A DNA stretch of 64,000 bases from Azospirillum formosense (GCF_040500525.1 NZ_CP159406.1:62001-126000); one strand, 5' to 3'; counted from the first letter of the stretch, positions 25,483-35,157 are shown. Numbers and translations: made by a program. The notes: generated by a model not told the origin, from the sequence alone.

Positions 25483-28400
25483 ATGACCATGGCAACGTTC
25501 ACCGGAACCTCCGAACCCGACAGCCTCACCGGCGCCGGTGGAAACGATTCACTGGAAGGTCTCGGGGGCAACGACACGCTGTCAGGGATGGGCGGCGACG
25601 ACACGCTGTACGGCGGCGACGGCAACGACCTGCTGGACGGCGGCGGCGACGCCGACCGGCTGGAGGGCAACGACGGCAACGACACGCTGATCGGCGGCAC
25701 CGGCGACGATGGAAGCGGTTATTACCGCGGCCTGTTCGGCGGGCGCGGCCAGGACAGCCTGGACGGCGGGTCGGGCAACGACTGGCTGGAGGGCAACACC
25801 GGGGCCGACACGCTGATCGGCGGCGCCGGCAACGACTGGATGCACGGCGACAACTACTACGTCTCGGTGACCCGCGGCGGTGACGACAACGACCCGAACG
25901 ACTGGCTGGACGGCGGGGCCGGCGACGACACGCTGTACGGCGGCGAGGGCGACGACACGCTGATCGGCGGCACCGGCAACGACCAGCTGTCCGGCGAGAA
26001 CGGCAGCGACAGCCTGGACGGCGGCGACGGCACCGACAGCCTCTATGGCGGCAACGGCGACGACTGGGTCGCCGGCGGCGCCGGAAACGATCTCCTGTAC
26101 GGCGAGGCCGGGGCGGACACGCTGGCGGGTGGCGCCGGCAACGACACGCTGGACGGCCGGGACGGCGACGACAGCCTGGACGGCGGCGACGGCAACGACC
26201 TGGTCCAGCCGGGCTCGGGCAGCGACACCATCACCACCGGGGCCGGGGCCGACACCATCCAGGGCACGGTGGCGGAGCTGAACGGCGACACCATCACCGA
26301 CTTCTCAGCCGAGGATCTGATCCCGATCAACGGGGCGTACTTCGAGAACGACGCCGTGCATCTGACCCGCTCGGGCAACGGTGGCACCCTGTCGGTGGAC
26401 ATCCAGCCGGAGCTGGGGCTGGTGCTGAGCAGCCTTCCCGCCGGGGAGGTGCTGGCGCTGTGGAACGGCGACGGCATGCAGCTGCGCTTCTCCCCCGCGG
26501 GCGGCAACGGGGCGACGGTGACCGGCGGCGCGGACGTGCTGTTCGGCACGGCCGGCGGGGAGCTGATCAACGACCCCGGCGGCAACGACGTGATCCACAG
26601 CCGCGACGGCAACGACACGGTGCTCAGCGGTGCCGGCAACGACACGGTGTCGGGCGGACGGGGCAACGACAGCATCGACGGCGGCACCGGCGACGACATC
26701 CTGGCGGGCCAGGAGGGCAACGACACGCTGCTCGGCGGTTCCGGCAACGACAGCCTGCACGGCGGCACCGGCAACGACGGCCTGTACGGCGGCACCGGCA
26801 ACGACGTCCTGCACGGCTTCGACGGCAACGACGGCCTGTACGGCGACAGCGGCGACGACACGCTGTACGGCGGCGACGGCAACGACCTGCTGGACGGCGG
26901 CGGCGACGCCGACCGGCTGGAGGGCAACGACGGCAACGACACGCTGATCGGCGGCACCGGCGACGATGGAAGCGGCTATTACCGCGGCCTGTTCGGCGGG
27001 CGCGGCCAGGACAGCCTGGACGGCGGGTCGGGCAACGACTGGCTGGAGGGCAACACCGGGGCCGACACGCTGATCGGCGGCGCCGGCAACGACTGGATGC
27101 ACGGCGACAACTACTACGTCTCGGTGACCCGCGGCGGTGACGACAACGACCCGAACGACTGGCTGGACGGCGGGGCCGGCGACGACACGCTGTACGGCGG
27201 CGAGGGCGACGACACGCTGATCGGCGGCACCGGCAACGACCAGCTGTCCGGCGAGAGCGGCAGCGACAGCCTGGACGGCGGCGACGGCACCGACAGCCTC
27301 TATGGCGGCAACGGCGACGACTGGGTCGCCGGCGGCGCCGGAAACGATCTCCTGTACGGCGAGGCCGGGGCGGACACGCTGGCGGGTGGCGCCGGCAACG
27401 ACACGCTGGACGGCCGGGACGGCGACGACAGCCTGGACGGCGGCGACGGCAACGACCTGGTCCAGCCGGGCTCGGGCAGCGACACCATCACCACCGGGGC
27501 CGGGGCCGACACCATCCAGGGCACGGTGGCGGAGCTGAACGGCGACACCATCACCGACTTCTCAGCCGAGGATCTGATCCCGATCAACGGGGCGTACTTC
27601 GAGAACGATGCCGTGCATCTGACCCGCTCGGGCAACGGTGGCACCCTGTCGGTGGACCTCCCGTCGGAGCTGGGGCTGGTGCTGAGCAGCCTTCCCGCCG
27701 GGGAGGTGCTGGCGCTGTGGAACGGCGACGGCATGCAGCTGCGCTTCTCCCCCGCGGGCGGCAACGGGGCGACGGTGACCGGCGGCGCGGACGTGCTGTT
27801 CGGCACGGCCGGCGGTGAGCTGATCAACGACCCCGGCGGCAACGACGTGATCCACAGCCGCGACGGCAACGACACGGTGCTCAGCGGTGCCGGCAACGAC
27901 ACGGTGTCGGGCGGACGGGGCAACGACAGCATCGACGGCGGCACCGGCGACGACATCCTGGCGGGCCAGGAGGGCAACGACACGCTGCTCGGCGGTTCCG
28001 GCAACGACAGCCTGCACGGCGGCACCGGCAACGACGGCCTGTACGGCGGCACCGGCAACGACGTCCTGCACGGCTTCGACGGCAAAGACGGCCTGTACGG
28101 CGACAGCGGCGACGACACGCTGTACGGCGGCGACGGCAACGACCTGCTGGACGGCGGCGGCGACGCCGACCGGCTGGAGGGCAACGACGGCAACGACACG
28201 CTGATCGGCGGCACCGGCGATGATGGAAGCGGTTATTACCGCGGCCTGTTCGGCGGGCGCGGCCAGGACAGCCTGGACGGCGGGTCGGGCAACGACTGGC
28301 TGGAGGGCAACACCGGGGCCGACACGCTGATCGGCGGCGCCGGCAACGACTGGATGCACGGCGACAACTACTACGTCTCGGTGACCCGCGGCGGTGACGA

Positions 28401-31125
28401 CAACGACCCGAACGACTGGCTGGACGGCGGGGCCGGCGACGACACGCTGTACGGCGGCGAGGGCGACGACACGCTGATCGGCGGCACCGGCAACGACCAG
28501 CTGTCCGGCGAGAGCGGCAGCGACAGCCTGGACGGCGGCGACGGCACCGACAGCCTCTACGGCGGCAACGGCGACGACTGGATCATCGGCGGCGCCGGAA
28601 ACGATCTCCTGTACGGCGAGTACGGCGACGACACGCTGACCGGTGGGATCGGCAACGACACCATCGACGGCGGCAACGGCACCGACACGGTCGTGTTCAG
28701 CGGCTCCCGGTCCGGCTACACGATCACCAGAGTCAACGCGAACACGCTGACGGTAACCGGAACGGACGGCACCGACACGGTGTCGAACATCGAATATCTG
28801 TCCTTCGACGACCTCCTTCTCGATGCGGCGGAACAGTCGGTGACGGTGGTGTCGATCACCGCGGCGGCGGCGACCAACGCCGAGGGCAACGAAGGCTCCA
28901 CCCGCTTTACCTTCACCGTGAGCCGGAACGGCGATACGACAGGAACGGGAACCGTCAAATGGGCGGTGACCGGCAACGGCTCGTCCTCCACCTCGGACTT
29001 CACGGGCAACGCCTATCCATCCGGCACCGTGACCTTCGCGGCGGGACAGAAGACGGCGACCATCGTCGTCAACGTGAAGGGGGACGACGCGGTGGAACCG
29101 GACGAGACCTTCCTCGTCACCCTGAGCAGCCCGAGCGCCGGCCTGTCCCTGGGGACCAGCACGGCCATCGGCACCATCCGCGACGACGACACGCCACGCA
29201 CCATCACGCGCGGCGTGGGCTTCGACGTGGACGGCGACCGGTCGGCGAATCTCCTGTGGCGGAACCGGGACGGCCGCGTGGCGGTGACGCTTCCGACGGG
29301 CCTGACGGTGCTCGGCGGGTCGGGCGGCGTGTCGAACAACCCGGGGGTCGATTACCGGCTGATCGGGGCGGCGGACTTCAACGGCGACGGCAAGGCCGAC
29401 CTGCTCTACCGCAACGCCGACGACAGCCTGGTGGTGTGGGAGCTGGACGGCGCCACGGTGACGGGCGCCCGCACGCTGGCTTCGCCGGGCGTCCGCTGGC
29501 AGGTGGCGGCGATCGGCGACTTCGACGGCAACGGCACGGCCGACATCGTCTTCCAGGACCGCGCGGCGCTGACCGGCGGGCAGATCACCGGCCAGATCCT
29601 GGTCTATGCCGACGGCCAGGCCCCCGGCGGGACGCCCGCCCCCGTTGCCGGGCCGGGCGTGGGATGGAGCATCGTCGGCGTCGACGACTTCGACAACAAC
29701 GGCAAGGCCGACCTGCTGTGGCGCCATGTCGACGGCCGCCTCGCCGTCAGCGCGCCGACGGACTCCACGCTGACGGAGGTTCTGACGCGGGCCAACCAGA
29801 ATCCGGGCTCGACGGCGCTGCGGATGGCGCGGGTGATCGGCACCGGAGACGTCAACGGTGACGGCACCGCCGACATCCTCAGCCGCGACCGCGACGGCAC
29901 GCTCTACGCCACGATCATGAAACCGAGCGCGCTGGGCACGGTTCTGGACACCCAGTCGGCCGGCCTCGGCGGCACCTTCGGCGGCTCCTGGTCGGTCGCC
30001 GCCGTCGGCTCGTTCGGCAGCGACGGCCAGGCGCGCCTGGTCTGGCAGCAGGATCGTCTCGCCAACGCCGGCAATCTCAGCGTGACCGGGTGGGAGAAGA
30101 CGACGGGCACGGTGCAGACGAATCCGGGTGCGGAGTGGGCCCTGGTGAACCGCCAGGGTCTTTCGGTGGCGCCGCGGGCGGTGAAGGGAACGGACTTCGA
30201 CGGCGACGGGGTGGCGGACATCCTGCTGCGCAACCCGGCGACCAACCAGGTCGGCGTGTGGCGGCTGGACGGCTTCTCGGTGGCCCAGGGGTCGGGCCTG
30301 GTGTCGGCGGTGCCGGGGCCGGAGTGGTCGCTGCAGGCGACCGGCGACTTCGACGGCGACGGCAAGGCCGACCTGTTCTGGCGCGACACCCGCACCGGCG
30401 ACATCGGCATCTGGATGATGAACGGCACCCAGCTGCGCCGCGGCGAGCTGGTCTCCTCGCTGCCCAGCGAATGGATGCCCGCGGTCACCGGCGACTTCAA
30501 CGGCGACGGCCAGACCGACATCCTGTGGCGCAACACCCGCACCGCCGAGGTCGGGCTGTGGGACATGGACGCCGGACGGGTGCGCTCCGCCGCCGCCTTC
30601 GGCCAGATCGGCGCGGAGTGGAAGCCGCTGGGCGCCGCCGACCTCAACGGCGACGGGCGCGCCGACGTCCTGTGGCGCAACGAGCGCAACGGCGAGCTGG
30701 GGCTGTGGACGATGAACGGCGCCACGATCCTGCAATCCGGCCTGACCGCCGTGCAGGCCCCGGGCGACTGGTCGCCGGCGGCGCTGGGCGACTTCGACGG
30801 CGACGGCAAGGCCGACATGCTGTGGCGCAACAAGGCGAGCGGCCAGGTCGGCATCTGGCGCATGGACGGCTTCGGGCTGGCCGGCGTCGCCGCCCCCGCC
30901 CAGGTCCTCGACAGCATCCCCAGCGACTGGTCCGTCGAGGGCACCGGCGATTACGACGGCGACGGCATGGACGACATCCTGTGGCGCCAGGAAAGCTCCG
31001 GGCAGATCGCCGCCTGGTTCACCCGCAACCGCGGCGGCGAGGTCGGCGTCACCCCCTACCTCTTCGCCAACGCCGGAGGTTGGACACCCGTCCGCCCCGC
31101 CGGCGACCTCGTCGGGGCCGGCTGA
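25483..31125 (+). CDS. Giant RTX / Calx-beta / FG-GAP surface protein
   Basis: 1,880 residues from the ATG at 25483 (a second ATG at 25489 is equally possible). Order: RTX nonapeptide repeats (GGxGxDxLx) from about residue 10 to 1080, arranged as a 419-residue unit present 2.4 times; a Calx-beta domain (about 1125-1235, DDAVEPDETFLVTL, ending in IRDDD); and an FG-GAP/VCBS region to the C-terminus (GDFNGDGKADLLWRN type). No signal peptide; typical type I secretion cargo that folds on binding calcium outside. The FG-GAP part is homologous to that of the VWA protein at 11639-14566, suggesting one exporter serves both. Likely a large adhesin or biofilm matrix protein. Near-identical DNA repeats make the length prone to change. 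Confidence 0.88.
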   Translation: MTMATFTGTSEPDSLTGAGGNDSLEGLGGNDTLSGMGGDDTLYGGDGNDLLDGGGDADRLEGNDGNDTLIGGTGDDGSGYYRGLFGGRGQDSLDGGSGNDWLEGNTGADTLIGGAGNDWMHGDNYYVSVTRGGDDNDPNDWLDGGAGDDTLYGGEGDDTLIGGTGNDQLSGENGSDSLDGGDGTDSLYGGNGDDWVAGGAGNDLLYGEAGADTLAGGAGNDTLDGRDGDDSLDGGDGNDLVQPGSGSDTITTGAGADTIQGTVAELNGDTITDFSAEDLIPINGAYFENDAVHLTRSGNGGTLSVDIQPELGLVLSSLPAGEVLALWNGDGMQLRFSPAGGNGATVTGGADVLFGTAGGELINDPGGNDVIHSRDGNDTVLSGAGNDTVSGGRGNDSIDGGTGDDILAGQEGNDTLLGGSGNDSLHGGTGNDGLYGGTGNDVLHGFDGNDGLYGDSGDDTLYGGDGNDLLDGGGDADRLEGNDGNDTLIGGTGDDGSGYYRGLFGGRGQDSLDGGSGNDWLEGNTGADTLIGGAGNDWMHGDNYYVSVTRGGDDNDPNDWLDGGAGDDTLYGGEGDDTLIGGTGNDQLSGESGSDSLDGGDGTDSLYGGNGDDWVAGGAGNDLLYGEAGADTLAGGAGNDTLDGRDGDDSLDGGDGNDLVQPGSGSDTITTGAGADTIQGTVAELNGDTITDFSAEDLIPINGAYFENDAVHLTRSGNGGTLSVDLPSELGLVLSSLPAGEVLALWNGDGMQLRFSPAGGNGATVTGGADVLFGTAGGELINDPGGNDVIHSRDGNDTVLSGAGNDTVSGGRGNDSIDGGTGDDILAGQEGNDTLLGGSGNDSLHGGTGNDGLYGGTGNDVLHGFDGKDGLYGDSGDDTLYGGDGNDLLDGGGDADRLEGNDGNDTLIGGTGDDGSGYYRGLFGGRGQDSLDGGSGNDWLEGNTGADTLIGGAGNDWMHGDNYYVSVTRGGDDNDPNDWLDGGAGDDTLYGGEGDDTLIGGTGNDQLSGESGSDSLDGGDGTDSLYGGNGDDWIIGGAGNDLLYGEYGDDTLTGGIGNDTIDGGNGTDTVVFSGSRSGYTITRVNANTLTVTGTDGTDTVSNIEYLSFDDLLLDAAEQSVTVVSITAAAATNAEGNEGSTRFTFTVSRNGDTTGTGTVKWAVTGNGSSSTSDFTGNAYPSGTVTFAAGQKTATIVVNVKGDDAVEPDETFLVTLSSPSAGLSLGTSTAIGTIRDDDTPRTITRGVGFDVDGDRSANLLWRNRDGRVAVTLPTGLTVLGGSGGVSNNPGVDYRLIGAADFNGDGKADLLYRNADDSLVVWELDGATVTGARTLASPGVRWQVAAIGDFDGNGTADIVFQDRAALTGGQITGQILVYADGQAPGGTPAPVAGPGVGWSIVGVDDFDNNGKADLLWRHVDGRLAVSAPTDSTLTEVLTRANQNPGSTALRMARVIGTGDVNGDGTADILSRDRDGTLYATIMKPSALGTVLDTQSAGLGGTFGGSWSVAAVGSFGSDGQARLVWQQDRLANAGNLSVTGWEKTTGTVQTNPGAEWALVNRQGLSVAPRAVKGTDFDGDGVADILLRNPATNQVGVWRLDGFSVAQGSGLVSAVPGPEWSLQATGDFDGDGKADLFWRDTRTGDIGIWMMNGTQLRRGELVSSLPSEWMPAVTGDFNGDGQTDILWRNTRTAEVGLWDMDAGRVRSAAAFGQIGAEWKPLGAADLNGDGRADVLWRNERNGELGLWTMNGATILQSGLTAVQAPGDWSPAALGDFDGDGKADMLWRNKASGQVGIWRMDGFGLAGVAAPAQVLDSIPSDWSVEGTGDYDGDGMDDILWRQESSGQIAAWFTRNRGGEVGVTPYLFANAGGWTPVRPAGDLVGAG
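25598..28611 (+). repeat. 1,257-bp in-frame tandem repeats inside the RTX gene (about 2.4 copies)
   Basis: Unit 1 about 25598-26854, unit 2 about 26855-28111, unit 3 (partial) about 28112-28611. The period is exactly 1,257 bp, 419 codons, measured from matching ACACGCTGTA sites at 25601 and 26858. Copies differ by only a few residues (for example GENGSD/GESGSD, DIQPEL/DLPSEL, FDGNDG/FDGKDG), so the duplication is recent or kept uniform by recombination. Confidence 0.95.
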
Positions 31126-31147
31126 CGACAGGTTCAGGGCCTCGACC

Positions 31148-31180
31148 GGCGGCGCCCGATGGCAGGCATCGGGCGCCGCC
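31148..31180. terminator. Bidirectional terminator between the RTX gene and galE
   Basis: Perfect 14-bp stem (GGCGGCGCCCGATG and its complement) with 5-nt loop, between two convergent stop codons. Confidence 0.65.
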
Positions 31181-31182
31181 GT

Positions 31183-32178
31183 TCAGCCGCCATCGGCCAG
31201 ACGCCGTTCCCAGGCGAGCGCGGTGCGCACGATGGTGTCGAGATCGTCATGCTGCGGCTGCCAGTTCAGCGTGTCGGTGATGCGTTCCCTGGAGGCGACC
31301 AGCTCCGGCGGATCGCCGGCGCGGCGCGGCGCGATCCGCACCGGCAGCGGGTGACCGGCCACCCGTTCCACCGCATCCAGAACCTCCCTCACCGAATAGC
31401 CGTGCCCATAGCCGCAGTTGAGGATTCCGCTCTCCCCGCCGTTTTCAAGGTGACGAACCGCGGCGACATGGGCGTCGGCCAGATCGCAGACATGGACGTA
31501 GTCGCGAACGCAGGTTCCATCGTGTGTCGGGTAGTCGTCGCCGAACAGCAGCACCTCGGACCTCTTGCCCACCGCCGCCTCACCGGCGATCTTGATGAGG
31601 TGGGTGGCGACGGGAGAGCATTGCCCGGCGCGCCCCTGCGGATCGGCGCCGGCCACGTTGAAGTAACGCAGGGCCATGAACCGCAAGCCGTGGGCCGCCG
31701 CCGTGTCGCGCAGCATCCATTCGGTCATCAGCTTGGATCGGCCATAGGGATTGATGGGCAGCGTCGGCGAGTCCTCGCTGACCGGCAGCCGCTCGGGAAC
31801 GCCATACACCGCCGCGGTGGAAGAAAAGACGAACCGGCTCACGCCGGCCCGCACGCAGGCTTCGATCAGGGCGTGGCTGTTCAGCGTGTTGTTCCGGTAA
31901 TAGGCCAGGGGCTTGTCCACGGATTCGGGGACGACGATCGATCCCGCGAAATGCATGACCGTGCCGATGGCATGCCGCTCCAGGACATCGGCGAGCAGGT
32001 CCGGATCGCCGGCGTTGCCCTGGATGAACGGAATCCCGTCCGGAACCGCCGCGCGCCGTCCGGTGGACAGATCGTCGAGCACCACCGTCCGGTATCCCGC
32101 CCCGGCAAGCGCCAGCACCGCATGCGCACCGATGTATCCGGCACCGCCCGTCACCAGAACCGTTGCCCGTCCGCTCAT
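31183..32178 (-). CDS. galE: UDP-glucose 4-epimerase
   Basis: 331 residues. NAD motif GGAGYIG at 11-17, HFAGSIVVPESVDKP (typical GalE HFAG-AVxESxxxP loop) at 76-90, SSTAAVYG with the catalytic Ser/Thr near 120-121, YGRSK with Tyr145/Lys149, and RYFNVAGADP. This set is diagnostic of GalE/ExoB, which interconverts UDP-glucose and UDP-galactose (or the GlcNAc/GalNAc pair) in the cytosol for polysaccharide synthesis. A GGAG sequence lies only 2 nt from the ATG, unusually close. Downstream of the GT4 gene at 32313-33410 on the same strand with a 134-nt gap. Confidence 0.92.
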   Translation of the reverse strand: MSGRATVLVTGGAGYIGAHAVLALAGAGYRTVVLDDLSTGRRAAVPDGIPFIQGNAGDPDLLADVLERHAIGTVMHFAGSIVVPESVDKPLAYYRNNTLNSHALIEACVRAGVSRFVFSSTAAVYGVPERLPVSEDSPTLPINPYGRSKLMTEWMLRDTAAAHGLRFMALRYFNVAGADPQGRAGQCSPVATHLIKIAGEAAVGKRSEVLLFGDDYPTHDGTCVRDYVHVCDLADAHVAAVRHLENGGESGILNCGYGHGYSVREVLDAVERVAGHPLPVRIAPRRAGDPPELVASRERITDTLNWQPQHDDLDTIVRTALAWERRLADGG

Positions 32179-32312
32179 ATCTCCGGCCCCTCTTCATCCG
32201 CTCCGCGCAATCGCCGGACTGTATAATGAGGGCGGGACGGGCACCTTTCCTCTTTGGTGGGCTCTCCTTGGTGGGGACTGTCCAGGAAGGGATAGCCCGG
32301 TCCGTCGGGGAC

Positions 32313-33410
32313 TCAGGGCGACCGCGGCCCGGCTTCCGCACCGTCGCGGCCGGCCGCGGTGCGCAGGACGTCGATCAGATGGGGAATGGCACGGTCGAGG
32401 GAATAGAGACGCTCCACCTTGTCCCGGCCGGCGGCTCCCATACGGTGGCGCAGACCCGCGTCCAAGGCCAGACGACGCAGGGCATCGGCCCACTCGGCCG
32501 GCGTCTCCGCCAGGAAACCATTGACGCCGTGCTCGACGATCTCGCGGTTGGCGCCGATCGGGGACGCGACCACGGGCTTGGCGCAGGCCATGTACTGGAT
32601 CAGCTTGTACCCGCATTTGCCCCATTCCCAGGGCGTGTCCGTCAAGGGCATGATTCCGATGTCGAACTCGGCGATCCGCTGCCCCTCGGTGTCCTCCCGC
32701 CAGGCATGGCGCTCGGGAGACAGGGCGCTCAGCGCCGAGGGCGAAGCACCGACCAGGCTCAGCCGCGCGCCCGACTGGGCAATGACCCGGCGCAGAGGAT
32801 CGTCCACCAGATCCAGGTAGCGGTCGGTGATCGGGGAACCGATCCAGCCGATCACCGGGGGCTGCAGGGCGGGACGCGGAGGCGAATCCGGGTAGCGGGC
32901 CAAATCGACCACGGTGGGCAGGATTTCGATTCGCGCGGCCCCGGCCTGGCAGGCGCGCTCGGCAAGATAACCGTTGCCGACCGTCACCATCGCCGCATGC
33001 CGCATCAGGCGGTCGAGCTTGCTTCCCAATATCCTCCGCACCAAGGCCCAGCGGCTGCGGTCATAGATATGGAACCAGGCGTCGTCGTAATCGATCACGT
33101 AAGGAACCCGGCTTCCCAGGAAAAGGCGCTCGATTCCATAGGGAAGCCACGGCAGAGCCTCCTTCTCGATCCACAGGAGATCGTAGCGCCCACCCTTCAG
33201 GAGGGCGCGCAGACGCCGGACATAGCACGCGACGATCTGAACAGCGCTGCGCGGTTCATTGGCATAGAGCGCAAGAAGATAAGAATCGGGAAGCAAAGGA
33301 GCCACATCCACCATCATGGCGGAGGATCTCAGCGCCGGCACGAACTGGTAATGCCGAAGGCGACTGCTCGGCCCCATCTGACCGTAGCGCGACAGCAAGA
33401 GAATGCGCAT
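32313..33410 (-). CDS. GT4-type glycosyltransferase
   Basis: 365 residues from the ATG at 33408-33410, chosen because the protein then begins with the GT-B strand MRILLLSRYG; upstream ATGs in frame extend it by up to 20 residues. Later motifs: YVIDYDDAWFH, GNGYLAERA, VIGWIGSP (start of the C-terminal nucleotide-binding domain), DIGIMPLTDTPWEWGKCGYKLIQYMACAKPVVASPIGANREIV (the EX7E region; here the first acidic position is in a variant context) and GFLAETPAEWADAL. This fits a retaining GT4 enzyme of a cell-surface glycan pathway. Precedes galE on the minus strand. Confidence 0.82.
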   Translation of the reverse strand: MRILLLSRYGQMGPSSRLRHYQFVPALRSSAMMVDVAPLLPDSYLLALYANEPRSAVQIVACYVRRLRALLKGGRYDLLWIEKEALPWLPYGIERLFLGSRVPYVIDYDDAWFHIYDRSRWALVRRILGSKLDRLMRHAAMVTVGNGYLAERACQAGAARIEILPTVVDLARYPDSPPRPALQPPVIGWIGSPITDRYLDLVDDPLRRVIAQSGARLSLVGASPSALSALSPERHAWREDTEGQRIAEFDIGIMPLTDTPWEWGKCGYKLIQYMACAKPVVASPIGANREIVEHGVNGFLAETPAEWADALRRLALDAGLRHRMGAAGRDKVERLYSLDRAIPHLIDVLRTAAGRDGAEAGPRSP

Positions 33411-33936
33411 GGCGGCGGGCGGAGCTTTCTCGTTTTTGACCGGCATCGGCCGTTTGGAGCGGATGATCAAATGTTCGGAAACGCCCGGGAGCCGCGGTCC
33501 CGTTTCATGACCATAACATTGCCAAGGTCGGTCCGCGCCTGATCCGTGCGGAAAAGAAGCCTGCGCCTTGCGCTACAGCCAAGCATTCCCTCTTCCTATC
33601 AAACATTTCGCGCACATCCAAGCAATTGGCCCGGCCCAGGCCGCCAAATTCCTTGAACGGATTCCCCTCCACGCAGAAGCTGCGGATAACGAACCGCCCA
33701 AGGATGGTAGTTCCGCCCGGTTTCAAAAATGCAACATACCCATGCCGGAGCCCCACACCCGCAACCTGCCGCCTCTTCTCACACATGCTCTTTTCACGCG
33801 ACTCCGCCGAAAACACGCATGCTTATCATAGACGTGATAACCTTTTTGGACACTCACTTCGCTCTTGCGACGCGAAAAAGGTTACTGTATGTACTGCCCT
33901 AGACCTTAGGGGTAATTCATTAGCGGGGGTTTAACG
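33411..33936. other. Intergenic region ahead of the Asn-rich RTX-like gene
   Basis: About 525 bp. It contains an operator-like inverted repeat (33823-33840) and a leader capable of forming a stem between AACCTTTTT (33839-33847) and AAAAAGGTT (33875-33883), followed by GGGGG 8 nt before the ATG at 33937. A minus-strand open frame (33505-33816) was not supported. Confidence 0.5.
33823..33840. promoter_or_regulatory. Inverted repeat TTATCA-N6-TGATAA
   Basis: Six-base arms in perfect symmetry about a 6-bp spacer, 97 bp upstream of the surface protein start and directly before a potential leader stem. Fits a dimeric regulator site, but short palindromes also occur by chance. Confidence 0.35.
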
Positions 33937-34950
33937 ATGGCGACTGCGGTTACGCTTTCCGGGGGTGTCTCCAATCCGACCAGCATCGGGGTTACCTCGA
34001 CGGTCGTTGGCTCGGTTCTCTCCAACCCGACCCTGGTGCAGACCTCCGGGCTCGATCTGACCAAGGTCGTGTCCGTGAACGACGCTTCCACGGGTCCGAT
34101 CACCCTGGGCGGCGGTTCCGGTTCGGGCATCGTCTTGACGGCCCCGACCGCGGCCACGGTCATCGGCGGCACCGGCAACAACGAGCTGATCGCCTCCAAC
34201 GACGTCAAGGGCACCACGATCACCACCGGCACGGGCTCGGGCACCGTCATCGGCGGCGCCGGCGGCCAGCTGCTGGGCACCGCCGCTTCGGGCAACGGCC
34301 GCTTCAACATCTACGGCGGCTCGGGCGACGACACCGTGATCGCGGCGGCCGGCAACAACACCATCACCTCCGGCTCGGGCAACAACATCGTTGCGGCGTT
34401 CGGCGGCACCAACGCCATCGTTTCGTCGGGCACCAGCGACACGATCATCGCGGCGGGCGGCAACAACACCATCGCCCTGACGGGTTCGGGCACCGTGTCC
34501 GCCGCCGCCGGCAACAACGTGATCTTCGGCGGCTCCACCAGCAGCATGTTCGTGGGTGGTTCGGGCAACACCACCCTGCTGGGCGGCGCCGGCAACGACA
34601 CGATCTTCGCGGGCTCGTCCTCGACCGGCACCTTGCTGGCCTCCGGCGGCGCCGGCAACGACGTCATCTTCGCGGGCAAGGGCACGAACGCCCTGGTCGG
34701 CGGCGACGGCCGTGACCTCTTCGTGTTCAGCTCCGTCTTCGGCGGCGGCAAGTCCGTCATCGCCGACTTCAAGGCCGGCACGGACACCCTGGCGATCACC
34801 GGCTACTCGGGCATCACCGCGTCGAGCGTGCTGAACAGCGCCACCGCCTCCTCGGCCGGCGTCGTGATCACCCTGTCCGACAAGACCACGATCCTGCTCT
34901 CCGGCGTGACCGACAAGTCGACGCTGAACGGTTCGATCCTCGTTGGATAA
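33937..34950 (+). CDS. Asn/Gly/Thr-rich RTX-like (calcium-binding beta-roll) surface protein
   Basis: 337 residues, no Cys, no signal peptide, dominated by Gly, Thr, Ser, Ala, Asn and Val. Irregular short repeats such as AAGNNTI and GSGDDTV run from about residue 70 to 245 with a few canonical GGAGNDTI nonapeptides; the end (about 255-337) contains DLFVFSSVFGGGKSVIADFKAGTDTLAI, the usual C-terminal signature after RTX blocks. Composition and folding pattern suggest a secreted, calcium-stabilised surface or S-layer-like protein exported by type I secretion. Codons are very uniform (ACC, GGC, AAC), which with its strong downstream terminator suggests high expression. Exact role unknown. Confidence 0.75.
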   Translation: MATAVTLSGGVSNPTSIGVTSTVVGSVLSNPTLVQTSGLDLTKVVSVNDASTGPITLGGGSGSGIVLTAPTAATVIGGTGNNELIASNDVKGTTITTGTGSGTVIGGAGGQLLGTAASGNGRFNIYGGSGDDTVIAAAGNNTITSGSGNNIVAAFGGTNAIVSSGTSDTIIAAGGNNTIALTGSGTVSAAAGNNVIFGGSTSSMFVGGSGNTTLLGGAGNDTIFAGSSSTGTLLASGGAGNDVIFAGKGTNALVGGDGRDLFVFSSVFGGGKSVIADFKAGTDTLAITGYSGITASSVLNSATASSAGVVITLSDKTTILLSGVTDKSTLNGSILVG

Positions 34951-34970
34951 TAAACCCCGCTATTGACGAC

Positions 34971-35007
34971 TTGGGCCTGCCGAGCGCTCGGCAGGCCCAA
35001 ATTTTTT
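34971..35007 (+). terminator. Very strong intrinsic terminator
   Basis: A perfect 30-bp inverted repeat (34971-35000; arm TTGGGCCTGCCGAGC) is followed by ATTTTTT at 35001-35007, 20 nt after the stop of the surface protein gene. Confidence 0.9.
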
Positions 35008-35157
35008 CAGCGCAGGGTCTATTCAGAACGGTGCTCATCCAAAGCCGGATTCATTCAGGCTCGATTTTTGCCCAAGCCAGGGATCGCATTTTCCGGCATG
35101 GTCGGAGAGCGCCCCCGTCATCGCAGGCCATCTCGCCGCCCCTACCTGCCGGTCCCC

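Noticed and set aside
25598..28611. Regular short repeats resembling a CRISPR array
   Set aside because: They encode GGxGxD nonapeptides in frame; no spacers of constant length.
27562..30735. Minus-strand open frame of 1,057 codons opposite the RTX gene
   Set aside because: Repeats of low-complexity Val/Ala segments are the reverse reading of RTX codons; no family motif.
32222..32227. TATAAT between galE and the GT4 gene
   Set aside because: No -35 at a suitable distance and it would drive transcription against both flanking genes.
33505..33816. Minus-strand open frame of 103 codons upstream of the Asn-rich RTX-like gene
   Set aside because: Contains a phrase resembling LKPGG of methyltransferases but no other motif, and codon bias is wrong.
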